From contig NZ_QGTR01000003.1 in assembly GCF_003182275.1 (NCBI RefSeq), forward strand, positions 62,001 to 126,000: a stretch of 64,000 nt of DNA, in the 5' to 3' direction. Positions 8,481-17,625 of this stretch are shown here, piece after piece. Under the pieces are notes generated by a model. The model made no database searches. It saw only the letters and a program-made list of their open reading frames with translations, and was not told the origin of the DNA. A program made the position numbers and the translations under genes. The stretch comes from Hoeflea marina (lineage in GTDB: Bacteria; Pseudomonadota; Alphaproteobacteria; Rhizobiales; Rhizobiaceae). The stretch's first letter is position 1, and the number at the start of each line of letters is the position of its first letter.

Positions 8481-9559
8481 GCGGCCTGCTGGAGACGCTC
8501 GGCCGGCGGGCGCTGTTCACCCTCGATCCCGAAACCGCCCACGGGTTGTCGATCACGGCGCTCAGGAGCGGACTCGTGCCTGCCTGCCCCCCGCCGCATG
8601 ATCGCCGACTTGCCATCAGGATCGCAGGCCTGGATTTCCCCAACCCGCTCGGCATGGCCGCGGGCTTCGACAAGAACGCCGAGGTGGCGCCGGAACTGGC
8701 GCGGCTGGGCTTCGGCTTCGTCGAGATCGGGACCGTGACGCCGAAGCCGCAGGACGGCAATCCGCGTCCGCGGATCTTCAGGCTGGTCGAGGACCGGGCG
8801 GTGATCAACCGGCTCGGCTTCAACAATCGCGGCCACCAGGCGGCCCTGGAGCGGATCGGTTCGCGCGCCCGGGCCGGAATCCTCGGCGTCAATATCGGCG
8901 CCAACAAGGACAGCAGCGACCGCGTCGGCGACTATGTGGCGGGCATAGCCACATTCGCCGGAGTGGCGGACTATTTCACCGTCAATGTCTCCTCCCCCAA
9001 CACGCCGGGCCTGCGCAGCCTGCAGACCCGCGAGAGCCTGGCCGAACTTCTGGCCCGGGTGCTGGCCGAGCGCGACGGGCACGCGAAGAGAGTCCCGGTG
9101 TTCCTCAAGATCGCTCCCGATCTCGCCGAGGAGGAACTCGATGCCATCGCCGAGGAATGCCTCGGCCACCAGCTCGACGGCATCATCGTCTCCAACACGA
9201 CGCTGTCACGCGCCGGCCTCGCGGACCGGCGCCAGGCGGGGGAGACGGGAGGCCTGTCCGGAGCGCCGATCTTCGAGCGCTCCACCATCGTGCTGGCCAA
9301 GATGCGCGCACGCCTGGGCAACGCCATGCCGCTGATCGGCGTCGGTGGAATCGGGGACGCGGCAACGGCCGCCGAGAAGGTCCGCGCCGGCGCCGACCTG
9401 GTGCAGCTCTACACCGGCTTCATCTTTGGCGGGCCGCAACTGCCGGGACGCATCGTCTCGGGCTTGTCCCAGATCTGCGAGCGCGAGGGGCTGTCGAAGC
9501 TGTCGGACCTGCGCGACACCCGCACTACCGACTACGCCGCCCGTTCGATTCCCGCCTGA
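8477..9559 (+). CDS. pyrD: dihydroorotate dehydrogenase (quinone), class 2
   Basis: The 360-residue enzyme oxidises dihydroorotate to orotate with FMN and passes electrons to membrane quinone, the fourth step of pyrimidine synthesis. It shows the class 2 pattern: an N-terminal amphipathic segment (LLETLGRRALFTLDPETAHGL), then FDKNAEVAPEL, GTVTPKPQDGNPRPRIFRL, NRLGFNN, and NVSSPNTPGLRSLQ with the catalytic serine. The phosphate-binding glycines come in GVGGIGD and YTGFIFGGP. ATG 8477 follows a GGAGG and overlaps the DUF952 stop by four bases. Its 3' end overlaps the end of the convergent MATE gene by 28 bases. Confidence 0.95.
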   Translation: MSGLLETLGRRALFTLDPETAHGLSITALRSGLVPACPPPHDRRLAIRIAGLDFPNPLGMAAGFDKNAEVAPELARLGFGFVEIGTVTPKPQDGNPRPRIFRLVEDRAVINRLGFNNRGHQAALERIGSRARAGILGVNIGANKDSSDRVGDYVAGIATFAGVADYFTVNVSSPNTPGLRSLQTRESLAELLARVLAERDGHAKRVPVFLKIAPDLAEEELDAIAEECLGHQLDGIIVSNTTLSRAGLADRRQAGETGGLSGAPIFERSTIVLAKMRARLGNAMPLIGVGGIGDAATAAEKVRAGADLVQLYTGFIFGGPQLPGRIVSGLSQICEREGLSKLSDLRDTRTTDYAARSIPA

Positions 9560-10902
9560 GCGTCGGGAAATGCGCGGCGGATGCGCGAGGGCAGCAATCC
9601 CGCAAGCGCCACGCCGCGAACGATCAGGAACAGGTTGAAGGCCGCCCACAGGCCGTGATTGCCGAACGCGGCGGCGAGGCCCGCCGACAGCGGCAGGAAC
9701 AGCGCGATCGACACCAGCATCATGTTGCGCATGTCGCGCGACCAGGTGGCGCCGATAAAGACCCCGTCCATCTGGAAGGCGAGCACGCCCGCCACCGCCG
9801 TGACGGCGGCCCATGGCAGGAAATCGCCGGCGAGGTCGAGCACGTCCGGCGCCGTCGTCATCCAGCCGATGACGGCGCCGCCGAAAAGCAGGAAGAAGAG
9901 CGTCGTCAGCGACGCGAGCGAAAAACCCCAGATCAGCGTCAGCCGCACCGCCTGCAGGAAGGCCGGCCTGTGGCGGGCGCCGATGGCGCGGCCGGCGATC
10001 TGTTCGGCGGCGGTGGCAAAGCCGTCAAGATAATAGCCCGCGACCATGAAGATGTTCATCAGGATGGCGTTGGCGGCAAGCGTGGTCTCGCCGAAGCCGG
10101 CCCCGGTGCGGGTGAACCAGGCAAAGGCCAGGATCAGCGCCAGCGAGCGGATCATGATGTCGCCGTTGAGCGCCATGAGCCGCACCAGCGAAGCGCGGTC
10201 GAGAATGCGCGACAGCCGGGGCGCGCGCGACCTCTCGAAGCGGGCCAGCACGATCAGCAGGCCCACGGCGCATCCGGCGATTTCGGCCATCACCGTCGCC
10301 CAGGCGACACCCGCCAGTCCATAGCCCAGGCCGATGCCGAGCCAGATCGAGAGCACGATGTTGACGCCGTTGATGATGCTCTGCAGCATCAGGCCGGTTC
10401 CGCCCATGCCGCGGCCGAGCACGTAGCCGAGCAGGGCATAGTTGGCCAGCGCCGCCGGCGCGGAGAGCACGCGGATGGCGAGGTAGGTGGTGGTGGCCGC
10501 GGCAACGGGCGCATCGGGGCGCATGAAGACGAGCCCCGCCCCGAGCAACAGCGGCGCCACCGCAATGACCGCAACACCGGCCACCACGGCAATGACCAGC
10601 GAGCGCCAGAACACCGCCTGCTCCTCGGCTTCGTCGCCGCGGCCCATCGCCTGGGCGACGAGCCCGGTCGTGGCCGAGCGCAGGAAATTGAACGTGGTGA
10701 AGACGAGGTCGAACAGGATCGCGCCGATGGCAAGGCCGCCGATGAGCGCCGCATCCCCCAGCCGACCGACCACCGCGGTGTCGACCAGGCCAAGCAGCGG
10801 CGTGGTCAGAAACGCCAGCGTCATCGGCACGGCAATGGCAAAGACCATGCGGTTGGTCACCGTGAAGGCGCGGCCCTCGGGCGGCAGGACGTCGGAAATC
10901 AA
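9532..10902 (-). CDS. MATE-family multidrug/toxin efflux protein (DinF-like)
   Basis: A polytopic membrane protein of about 456 residues with the twelve-helix pattern of MATE exporters, which expel cationic compounds using proton or sodium gradients. The segment TPLLGLVDTAVVGRLGDAALIGGLAIGAILFD is typical of the DinF branch. FNFLRSATTGLVAQAMGRGDE and a second-half repeat with GYYLDGFATAAEQIAGRAIGAR follow. The start is uncertain: the coding frame stays open to 11109, but homology begins near DVLPPEG, so I chose the TTG at 10902; a GTG or ATG slightly further in is possible. It is convergent with pyrD and overlaps it by 28 bases at the 3' end. Substrate unknown. Confidence 0.85.
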   Translation of the reverse strand: MISDVLPPEGRAFTVTNRMVFAIAVPMTLAFLTTPLLGLVDTAVVGRLGDAALIGGLAIGAILFDLVFTTFNFLRSATTGLVAQAMGRGDEAEEQAVFWRSLVIAVVAGVAVIAVAPLLLGAGLVFMRPDAPVAAATTTYLAIRVLSAPAALANYALLGYVLGRGMGGTGLMLQSIINGVNIVLSIWLGIGLGYGLAGVAWATVMAEIAGCAVGLLIVLARFERSRAPRLSRILDRASLVRLMALNGDIMIRSLALILAFAWFTRTGAGFGETTLAANAILMNIFMVAGYYLDGFATAAEQIAGRAIGARHRPAFLQAVRLTLIWGFSLASLTTLFFLLFGGAVIGWMTTAPDVLDLAGDFLPWAAVTAVAGVLAFQMDGVFIGATWSRDMRNMMLVSIALFLPLSAGLAAAFGNHGLWAAFNLFLIVRGVALAGLLPSRIRRAFPDAQAGIERAA

Positions 10903-11117
10903 TGGCAGGGGCGACAAGGATGACGTCCGGTGAATTGCGGGTAGCCCTTCCTGCGTGAGTCCCGTCTCCGAGTAAAGCCGGATCCGCGGTCCGCGGCCGG
11001 ATGCTTGCGCGGCAGGCAGGGCGGTCCGGTCGAGTCTTGCCGCGGCCCAATGGGTGTTTTGCGGCTGTTGCGTGGCGGCCGATGCCGAACAGATCGCCGA
11101 TCGATACAATTTTCGCT

Positions 11118-11132
11118 TTTCCGGACCGGAAA
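11118..11132. promoter_or_regulatory. inverted repeat upstream of the diguanylate cyclase
   Basis: TTTCCGG-A-CCGGAAA is a perfect 7 bp inverted repeat with a single central base. It sits 46 bases upstream of the diguanylate cyclase start, in the gap shared with the divergent MATE gene. The symmetry and position fit an operator for a dimeric regulator, but no regulator is identified. Confidence 0.35.
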
Positions 11133-11178
11133 TTTAACTTCCCCGCGCTAGAGTTGTTCGTCACGAGCGAAGGATGAG

Positions 11179-12387
11179 GTGGTGGATTCAACATATATTC
11201 TTTCGGCCTTCAATCCGGTTCTCGCCCTGGTCTTCGCGGTGATTTTCCTGCTGATCTGGCGGCGGCAGCGGGACGCGACGCATGTGCTGAACTGGGCGAT
11301 CGGCTATGGCGCCGCCAGTGTCGGATTCGGCTTCGAGTATTTCCATTTCTTCTTCCCGGCGCTTGAACTGTGGATGGGCATCAACATCTTCATCCCGGTA
11401 AGCGCGCTGTTTGCCGCCCGGGGGCTTTGCCTGCGCCATTCCGGTCGATCGCCGGACGGGCTGCTGGTCGCCATCCTCGCGCTGACCAATGTCGTGGGTT
11501 GGTGGTTCGTCTTTGGCGCCCCCAATGTGCTGGCGCGCGGCCTCACGGTCAGCACCGGCATCTCTGCGCTCATGCTGGTGGCGACCTACGCGATCGCGAA
11601 GAACCGGCAGCGCGACCGGATCGACATCGCCGTTTCGATCGCTGCCGTTTCGATCGCGGTCATGCTGATGGCCAGGCTCGTCGGCTCGCTCATGATGGAC
11701 GGCCCTCCGGTCGCCGACACACGCGAAGCCGACTCCTTCTGGATCATCTCGCTGAAGGTGGTCGGGCTCTACTCCTGGATGGCGTTCGCGATCCTGTTCG
11801 TGCTGCGCATCGCCGCCGACCTGGTGTCGGAACTCAGCCTGCAATCGATCACCGACCCGCTCAGCGGCGTGCTCAACCGGCGCGGATTCTTCGCCGCCGC
11901 GGAAACGATGATTGCCGGCGCCACGCAATCGCTCCCGGTTTCGATGCTGATCCTCGACATCGACCACTTCAAGAAGGTCAATGACGACTACGGCCACCAG
12001 ACCGGCGACGAGGTGATCAGGCGGGTCGCCCATGTGATGGACACCTCGGCCCCGGACACCGCAGTGGTCGGCAGGCTGGGCGGCGAAGAGTTCGCCATCT
12101 TCCTCCCCAACACCCGGGCCGAGGCGGCGTGCGGATTTGCGGAATCGCTGCGCGCCCTGCTCCGGATGCAGGCCCATCCGGGCATTCCGGCCAGCCACCC
12201 GGTCACGGTCAGCATCGGCGTGACCGAGGGCCATGGCGAGAGTCTCGACCAGATGTTCCAGCTTGCCGACACCGCGCTCTATCGCGCCAAGCATGGCGGG
12301 CGCGACCAGGTGCAACTGGACCGCGGCACCGAAGCGGAACCGGACGCGACCGCGCGGCTCGACCTGATCCCGGGTCTTCCCGGCTGA
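11179..12387 (+). CDS. membrane diguanylate cyclase (GGDEF domain)
   Basis: A 402-residue inner-membrane protein. Roughly the first 220 residues carry six or seven hydrophobic helices without a recognisable named sensor domain. A GGDEF domain follows from about residue 232 (LQSITDPLSGVLNRRGFF) to 385. The active-site motif is intact as GGEEF in GRLGGEEFAIF, so the protein should make cyclic di-GMP from two GTP. The product-inhibition RxxD motif normally placed just before it is absent: the aligned positions read PDTA. The start is GTG 11179 with AAGGATGAG upstream; a second GTG follows at once. No EAL domain is present. Confidence 0.88.
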   Translation: MVDSTYILSAFNPVLALVFAVIFLLIWRRQRDATHVLNWAIGYGAASVGFGFEYFHFFFPALELWMGINIFIPVSALFAARGLCLRHSGRSPDGLLVAILALTNVVGWWFVFGAPNVLARGLTVSTGISALMLVATYAIAKNRQRDRIDIAVSIAAVSIAVMLMARLVGSLMMDGPPVADTREADSFWIISLKVVGLYSWMAFAILFVLRIAADLVSELSLQSITDPLSGVLNRRGFFAAAETMIAGATQSLPVSMLILDIDHFKKVNDDYGHQTGDEVIRRVAHVMDTSAPDTAVVGRLGGEEFAIFLPNTRAEAACGFAESLRALLRMQAHPGIPASHPVTVSIGVTEGHGESLDQMFQLADTALYRAKHGGRDQVQLDRGTEAEPDATARLDLIPGLPG

Positions 12388-12444
12388 GGGGAATCGCTGC
12401 CGGTTGTGTTCCCGCCCATGGACTGCGGATGCGCTCCGGGCCAT

Positions 12445-13359
12445 ATGTCAGCCATGCCAGCGCTGCCGATCGTCCATGCTCCCGCCTATGACGCCGCCTT
12501 CGCCCCCGGCCACCGCTTCCCCATGGGCAAATACACCCGCCTGGCGCAGTTGCTGATCGATGAGGGCTACGCCGACCTCGACGGCTTTCACCGCCCCGGT
12601 CCGGCGGCGGCAGAGTGGCTGGCTCTGGCCCATGACCGGAGCTATGTCGACCAGGTCATCGCCTCCCGCGTGCCGAAGCCGATCGAGCGCGAAATCGGCT
12701 TCGATGTCGATGACCGGGTGTCATTGCGGGCGCGGCTGGCGACGGCGGGCACCGTGATGGCGGCCCGGCTGGCGCTCGACACCGGCATTGCCTGCAACAC
12801 CGCCGGCGGCAGCCATCACGCCCGCCGCGCCCAGGGCGCCGGCTTCTGCACCTTCAACGACGTCGCGGTGGCGGCCCATCTGCTGCTTGCCGGGCAGGAG
12901 GCGGAGCGAGTCCTGGTGATCGACCTCGACGTGCACCAGGGCGACGGAACCGCGGAGATCTGTGCCGGCAATCCCCGCATCAGGACGGTGTCGATGCATG
13001 CGGAGAGGAATTACCCGGCGCGCAAGACGGCGTCGAGCATCGATGTCGGCCTGCCCGACGGCACCGGCGACGAGGCCTATCTGGAGACCCTCGACCGGCT
13101 GCTGCCGCTGACCGTCGAGGGGTTTGCGCCGGATCTCGTGTTCTACAATGCCGGCGTCGATCCGCACCGCGGCGACCGGCTGGGCCGTCTCGATCTCAGC
13201 GATGACGGCCTGCTGGCGCGCGACAGGCGGGTCTTCTCCTGGTTCCGGCAGAAGGACATTCCGGTGGCATCGGTGCTGGGCGGCGGCTATTCGCACGACA
13301 TCGACGCGCTGTCGCGTCGGCATCTTCTGACATTCCGGGCAGCGCTGGAGAGCCTCTGA
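12445..13359 (+). CDS. histone deacetylase / acetylpolyamine amidohydrolase family protein
   Basis: A cytoplasmic zinc hydrolase of about 304 residues in the arginase/deacetylase superfamily. The His-His pair is in GGSHHARR, the zinc ligands Asp and His are in DLDVHQGDGT, and the third ligand Asp is in NAGVDPHRGDRLG. The glycine motif is SVLGGGYSHD. Bacterial members remove acetyl groups from small amines such as polyamines or from proteins; the substrate here is unknown. Several ATGs are possible (12406, 12418, 12445, 12454) and none has a strong ribosome site; I chose 12445 because homology begins just after it. It follows the diguanylate cyclase by 57 bases on the same strand. Confidence 0.85.
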   Translation: MSAMPALPIVHAPAYDAAFAPGHRFPMGKYTRLAQLLIDEGYADLDGFHRPGPAAAEWLALAHDRSYVDQVIASRVPKPIEREIGFDVDDRVSLRARLATAGTVMAARLALDTGIACNTAGGSHHARRAQGAGFCTFNDVAVAAHLLLAGQEAERVLVIDLDVHQGDGTAEICAGNPRIRTVSMHAERNYPARKTASSIDVGLPDGTGDEAYLETLDRLLPLTVEGFAPDLVFYNAGVDPHRGDRLGRLDLSDDGLLARDRRVFSWFRQKDIPVASVLGGGYSHDIDALSRRHLLTFRAALESL

Positions 13360-13364
13360 CGCAC

Positions 13365-13462
13365 AGCACGTGAATTCGGATCGACGCGACGTGATTGAGC
13401 TCATTGCAATCATGCAGGTCGTGATCCAAAAACCGCTGCACATGTTCGGTGCGACACGCATT
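13365..13462 (+). repeat. RIME1-like repeat, degenerate copy 2
   Basis: This copy lies just after the deacetylase-like gene stop. It aligns with the same element at 21.0 and 43.8 kb: CATGCAGGTCGTGATCC, AACCGCTGCACATGTTCGG and GCGACACGCATTGG correspond to the second palindrome. The first palindrome is eroded. Several mismatches in the arms suggest an old copy. Orientation is the same as the other three. Confidence 0.65.
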
Positions 13463-13488
13463 GGACCGCTCCGGACAAGTCCCGGAGC

Positions 13489-13755
13489 CTATCTGCGGAA
13501 ATTGAGCAACCGGAGGATGAGGAAGACCGGAACCACGACGCAGGCACCGAGCGCCAGATAGACGCCGAAGCGGCCAAGCGCCGCAAAGCCGGTTTCCCAG
13601 ATGTTCACCAGCGTGTCGCGGATCATGTAGAGGACATCGAGCGGATACCAGTGGAAGGCGCTCATGATGACGCCGACGACAAAGGAGATGACCAGGAGCT
13701 TGAGGATGGTGCGCCCGAGAGTGTCGCCCAGAAACCGTGTCAATCCGCCGCTCAT
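13489..13755 (-). CDS. small two-helix inner-membrane protein (DUF6460-like)
   Basis: An 88-residue protein with two hydrophobic helices, ILKLLVISFVVGVIMSAF and YLALGACVVVPVFLILRLL, separated by WYPLDVLYMIRDTLVNIWETGFAALGRFG. It resembles the small integral-membrane family that Rhizobiales genomes carry beside other genes (DUF6460); the function is unknown. The ATG at 13755 has GGAG six bases upstream. It follows the DNA ligase gene on the same strand with a 59-base gap, so it may be co-transcribed with the repair genes by read-through, but nothing in the protein suggests a repair role. Confidence 0.75.
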   Translation of the reverse strand: MSGGLTRFLGDTLGRTILKLLVISFVVGVIMSAFHWYPLDVLYMIRDTLVNIWETGFAALGRFGVYLALGACVVVPVFLILRLLNFRR

Positions 13756-13814
13756 GTCCGTCTCCCGAAGTTGCAGCCTCCACATAGGCATGGACAGGGC
13801 TTCGGGCAAGCCCG

Positions 13815-15437
13815 TCACTGCGCGCCGGCGATCATCTGCTCCAGCGTTTCCAGCCGGTCGGCTTCGGCAGGCGGCTTGTCCCAGCGCAGACGGTTGATGC
13901 GCGGGAAGCGCATGGCGACGCCGGACTTGTGCCGCGTCGAGCGCGCGATGCCTTCGAAGGCGACCTCGAAGACCAGGCCGGTCACCGCATTGGCGCGCAC
14001 CGAGCGGACCGGGCCGAAGCGCTCGATGGTGTGGTCGCGGACATATTTGTCGATGAGCTTGAGCTCCTCGTCGGTGAAGCCGAAATAGGCCTTGCCGACG
14101 GGAACCAGTTCTCCCTCTTCCGGTTCGCCGCGCCAGACGCCGAAGGTGTAGTCCGAATAATAGCCCGAACGCTTGCCGTGGCCACGCTGGGCATACATCA
14201 GCACCGCGTCGACGAGATGAGGGTCGCGCTTCCACTTGAACCATTCGCCGCGCGGGCGGCCCGCGACATAGGGCGCGGTGCGGCGCTTGATCATCACGCC
14301 CTCGATCACCGGCTCGGGCAGTGCCAAGCGCAATTGCGCCAGTTCGTCCCAGCTGTCGAAGGCAAGCATCGGCGAGCAGTCGAAACGGTGCGGGTCGAGC
14401 GGCGCGATGAACGCTTCCAGGCGGGCGCGGCGCTCGGCGAAGGGCAGCCCCCTGAGATCCTCTGAGCCGTCCTGCAGCAGGTCGTAGGCGCGCAGGAAGG
14501 CGGGATGGTCGCGCACCATCCTGCCGGTCACCGTCTTGCGGTTGAGACGCTGCTGCAGATCGGAGAAGGTGCCGATGGAGACCTCCCCCTCCGCCAGCCG
14601 CGCCACAAGCAGTTCGCCGTCGACAGTGCCGTCGAAGGCGAGATGATCGACCAGATCGGGAAAGGCTGCGGATATGTCGTCGCCGGTGCGGGTGTAGAGC
14701 CTTCGCACGCCGCGTTCGGCGGTGGCCTGGACGCGGATGCCGTCCCACTTCCACTCGGCGACGAAGTCCGCCGGATCCAGCCTGGTGAAATCCGCATCCT
14801 CGATGGCGTGCGACAGCATCACCGGCCGGAACGGCGCGGCAGCCGCGTTGACCGGCTTGTCGGCCACGCCCTCGAGCCAGTCGAACAGGGTCCGGTAGGG
14901 CGGCTCCAGCCCATGCCAGAGCTCCTCGATCTCGGTCACGGCCACACCGCCGAAATCGGCCAGCGCCTGCTTGGCGAGCCGGGCCGAGAGCCCGATGCGG
15001 AAGCCGCCGGTGACGAGCTTGAGCAAGGCATAGCGGGACGAGGCGTCGAGCTGGTCGAGCCAGCCTGCGATCAGCTGCGGACCCTCGCGACGGGAGGCGC
15101 CGGCGAGCGCCTCGACGATCCCGGTCAGCGAGGGCGCATCGTTTCGACCCGCGTGCGGACCGGCGGGCACCGGCCATGCGAGCGCGATGGTCTCGGCGAG
15201 ATCGCCGACATAATCGTAGGACAGTTTGAACAGCTCCGCATCCATGCGGCCGGCGATGAGTTCACGCAGCATGGCCGGTTTGACCGAGGCAATGTCGAGG
15301 CCGTTGGTCAGCGCCGCGAGTGCATAGCCGCGCTCGGGATCGGGCACGGCGCGGAAATAGCCGCTCAGCAGCTTGAGCTTGCCGTTGCGGCCCGGCGTGA
15401 GCACCAGCGTATCGATGAGGTCGGCAAAGCGGCGCAT
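13815..15437 (-). CDS. ATP-dependent DNA ligase of the Lhr-associated damage-response cluster
   Basis: A 540-residue ATP-dependent ligase with an N-terminal helical domain (about 1-200), an adenylation domain and an OB-fold domain. The nucleotidyl lysine is Lys230 in EWKWDGIRVQA. RLYTRTGDDISAAFPDL, GTVDGELLV, EGVMIKRRTAPYVAGRPRGEWFKWKR and the C-terminal FKW-type motifs are present. The family (LigB/LigC-like) is known from a conserved cluster with an Lhr helicase, an exonuclease and a phosphoesterase, and is annotated as a cisplatin damage-response ligase. The start codon follows the exonuclease stop directly (TAG then ATG), so the two are coupled. It would seal nicks in a repair pathway, inferred from context. 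Confidence 0.92.
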   Translation of the reverse strand: MRRFADLIDTLVLTPGRNGKLKLLSGYFRAVPDPERGYALAALTNGLDIASVKPAMLRELIAGRMDAELFKLSYDYVGDLAETIALAWPVPAGPHAGRNDAPSLTGIVEALAGASRREGPQLIAGWLDQLDASSRYALLKLVTGGFRIGLSARLAKQALADFGGVAVTEIEELWHGLEPPYRTLFDWLEGVADKPVNAAAAPFRPVMLSHAIEDADFTRLDPADFVAEWKWDGIRVQATAERGVRRLYTRTGDDISAAFPDLVDHLAFDGTVDGELLVARLAEGEVSIGTFSDLQQRLNRKTVTGRMVRDHPAFLRAYDLLQDGSEDLRGLPFAERRARLEAFIAPLDPHRFDCSPMLAFDSWDELAQLRLALPEPVIEGVMIKRRTAPYVAGRPRGEWFKWKRDPHLVDAVLMYAQRGHGKRSGYYSDYTFGVWRGEPEEGELVPVGKAYFGFTDEELKLIDKYVRDHTIERFGPVRSVRANAVTGLVFEVAFEGIARSTRHKSGVAMRFPRINRLRWDKPPAEADRLETLEQMIAGAQ

Positions 15438-16448
15438 CTATTCCGCCTCGTCTTCGTAGCCGACCATGTGCAGCGGCCGGGCCCGTGTGCCGTTCATCTC
15501 GCACCAGCGCACCAATGCCTCCTCGCGGCCATGGGTGACCCAGACCTCTTCGGGCGCGATGGCGGTGATCGTGGCGGTCAGTTCGTCCCAGTCCGCATGG
15601 TCGGAAATCACCAGCGGCAGTTCCACGCCACGCTGGCGTGCGCGCTGGCGCACCATCATCCAGCCCGAGGCAAACGAGATCAGCGGATCGGGGAAGCGCC
15701 GCGCCCATTTGTCGCCGAAGGCCGAGGGCGGGCCGAGCACGACGGCGCCGGCGAAATCGCCCTTGCCGCCGGTCTCGACGGTGGCCGGACGCAGCTCGCC
15801 CAGCGCAATGCCCTGGCTTTCGTAATAGTCGCACAGGCGCTTGAGCGCGCCGTGGATGTAGATCGGCTGGTCGTAGCCGGCGTCGCGCAGCAGCCGGATG
15901 ACGCGCTGCGCCTTGCCCAGCGAATAGGCGCCGACCAGGTGGGCGCGGTCGGGATTGGCGCCCACCGAACCCAGCAGCCGGGAAATCTCGTCCCCGGCAT
16001 CGGGATGGCGGAAGACCGGCAGGCCGAAAGTCGCCTCGGTGATGAAGACATCGCAGTCGACCGGCTCGAAGCTGGCGCAGGTGGGATCGGGACGCGGCTT
16101 GTAGTCGCCGGAGGCGACGATGCGCAATCCGCCACGACCGACGGCGATCTGCGCGGAACCGAGCACGTGGCCGGCGGGGTGAAACCGCACCGCGACGCCG
16201 TCGATTATCAGGGTCTCGCCCAGGGCCGCCACCTGGGTCGAGCCGGCATGGTCCTCGCCGTAGCGGATGGCCATGATGTCGAGTGTTTCGGCGGTGGCCA
16301 GCACGTGACCGTGGCCGGCTCGGGCGTGATCGGCATGGCCGTGGGTGATCAGCGCGCGCTCCACCGGCCGCACGGGGTCGATGTGGAATCCGCCCGGAGG
16401 GCAATAGAGTCCCTCGGGACGCGGGCAAAGGAGCTCATCGGGGCGCAT
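15438..16448 (-). CDS. ligase-associated metallo-beta-lactamase-fold exonuclease
   Basis: A 336-residue metallo-beta-lactamase/beta-CASP-like nuclease, related to SNM1 and CPSF73-type enzymes. The metal-binding HxHxDH motif is HGHADH at residues 36-41; later ligands lie in HPAGHVLGSAQI and ASGDYKPRPDPTC, and a C-terminal ISDHADWDEL block is the expected distal histidine. The known family is a 3' end-processing exonuclease encoded next to the ATP-dependent ligase. A longer reading to 16556 exists, but the family start MRPDELLCPRPEGLYCPPGG is at 16448, which also lies within the gap to the divergent methyltransferase gene. The stop is adjacent to the ligase start. Confidence 0.9.
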   Translation of the reverse strand: MRPDELLCPRPEGLYCPPGGFHIDPVRPVERALITHGHADHARAGHGHVLATAETLDIMAIRYGEDHAGSTQVAALGETLIIDGVAVRFHPAGHVLGSAQIAVGRGGLRIVASGDYKPRPDPTCASFEPVDCDVFITEATFGLPVFRHPDAGDEISRLLGSVGANPDRAHLVGAYSLGKAQRVIRLLRDAGYDQPIYIHGALKRLCDYYESQGIALGELRPATVETGGKGDFAGAVVLGPPSAFGDKWARRFPDPLISFASGWMMVRQRARQRGVELPLVISDHADWDELTATITAIAPEEVWVTHGREEALVRWCEMNGTRARPLHMVGYEDEAE

Positions 16449-16558
16449 GGCGTGAAGGTAGGGCCGGCGATGGCTTTGGAAAAGGGCCTTCACAACAGGC
16501 TTGTGTTTATTTGTGGCAAGCGCCATAGCCAGCGGACAGTCCTCCCATCTGGTCATCC

Positions 16559-17566
16559 ATGTCCCCTCCGCAACTCACATCCGGCGACGTGCTCGCCGAC
16601 CGGCGCGCCGGTTATGCCCGCATGCTGCTGGATTCGGGCGACGCGGCGGCGGCAGCGGACCTGCAACGCCAGGCGCTGGATCTGGCGCCCGGCTGGGCCG
16701 CGGGCTGGCACGAGCTCGGCCTCTACCGGGAAGCCGCCAAGGATCTCGCCGGCGCCGCCGAAGCCTGGCGGCAGGTGCTGGTGATCGAACCGGCAGACAT
16801 GTTCGGCGCCGGGATGAAGCTCGCCCTGGTGGGACATGCCGCGATCCCCGCGGTGCCGCCGAGCGAATATGTGGCGCAGTTGTTTGACGACTACTCAGAC
16901 CGTTTCGACACCGCGCTGGTCGAAGCGCTGCACTACGTCGTGCCCGAACGGCTGACGGCGATGATCGCGGACGCGGCCGGCCCCGGCGCCCGCTTTGCCA
17001 AGGTGATCGATCTTGGTTGCGGCACCGGGCTGTTCGGCGAGCGGATCCGCGGCGTCACCTCCTGGCTCGAAGGCTACGACCTGTCCCAGGGCATGCTGGC
17101 GAAAGCCGCCGAAAAGGGCGTCTACGACGAACTCGGCCAGGCTGACATCCTCTACGGCATTGAAGCCGCGCGGCAGCCGGGCGCCAGCCAGGCCAACCTG
17201 GTGGCGGCAGCCGACGTGTTCGCCTATTTCGGCGATCTCGACCCGGTGATGGCGGTGGCAGCTGGCCTGACCGTGGACCAGGGCCTCATGGCCCTTTCGC
17301 TGGAGGCCGGACCAGACGACTGCGACTGGGTGCTGCAGACCTCGCTGCGCTACTGCCACGGCGAGACCTATCTCCGCCGCCTGCTTGACAGCCACGGATT
17401 CACCCTGGTGTCGCTGTCGCGCGAGCCTATCCGCCGCGACGGCTCCAACCAGATTACCGGGCTGCTGGTCGTGGCGCGCAAGCGCAGCCCCGCCGCGGTC
17501 AAGCCGCCGGAGACCGCTGTCGCGCTCAGCGGCGATGCCATCCCGGTTCCCTCCGCTCCCAACTGA
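16559..17566 (+). CDS. TPR-containing class I SAM-dependent methyltransferase
   Basis: A 335-residue cytoplasmic protein. Residues 10-85 form one or two tetratricopeptide-like repeats (DLQRQALDLAPGWAAGWHELGLYREAAKDLAGAAEAWRQ is the recognisable block). The C-terminal two thirds are a Rossmann methyltransferase with the SAM motif VIDLGCGTGLFGERI and a following acidic residue in EGYDLSQGM. Substrate unknown; relatives are often annotated as trans-aconitate or ubiquinone-type methyltransferases on weak grounds. It starts 110 bases from the divergent exonuclease gene and ends 59 bases before the Lhr helicase, placing it inside the repair cluster. That could be coincidence or a functional link. 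Confidence 0.82.
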   Translation: MSPPQLTSGDVLADRRAGYARMLLDSGDAAAAADLQRQALDLAPGWAAGWHELGLYREAAKDLAGAAEAWRQVLVIEPADMFGAGMKLALVGHAAIPAVPPSEYVAQLFDDYSDRFDTALVEALHYVVPERLTAMIADAAGPGARFAKVIDLGCGTGLFGERIRGVTSWLEGYDLSQGMLAKAAEKGVYDELGQADILYGIEAARQPGASQANLVAAADVFAYFGDLDPVMAVAAGLTVDQGLMALSLEAGPDDCDWVLQTSLRYCHGETYLRRLLDSHGFTLVSLSREPIRRDGSNQITGLLVVARKRSPAAVKPPETAVALSGDAIPVPSAPN

Positions 17567-17625
17567 GCGGCACGGCGACTGCAATTGGCATTGGACAGCG
17601 CAATCGCCGGCGCTAGATTTACGAC

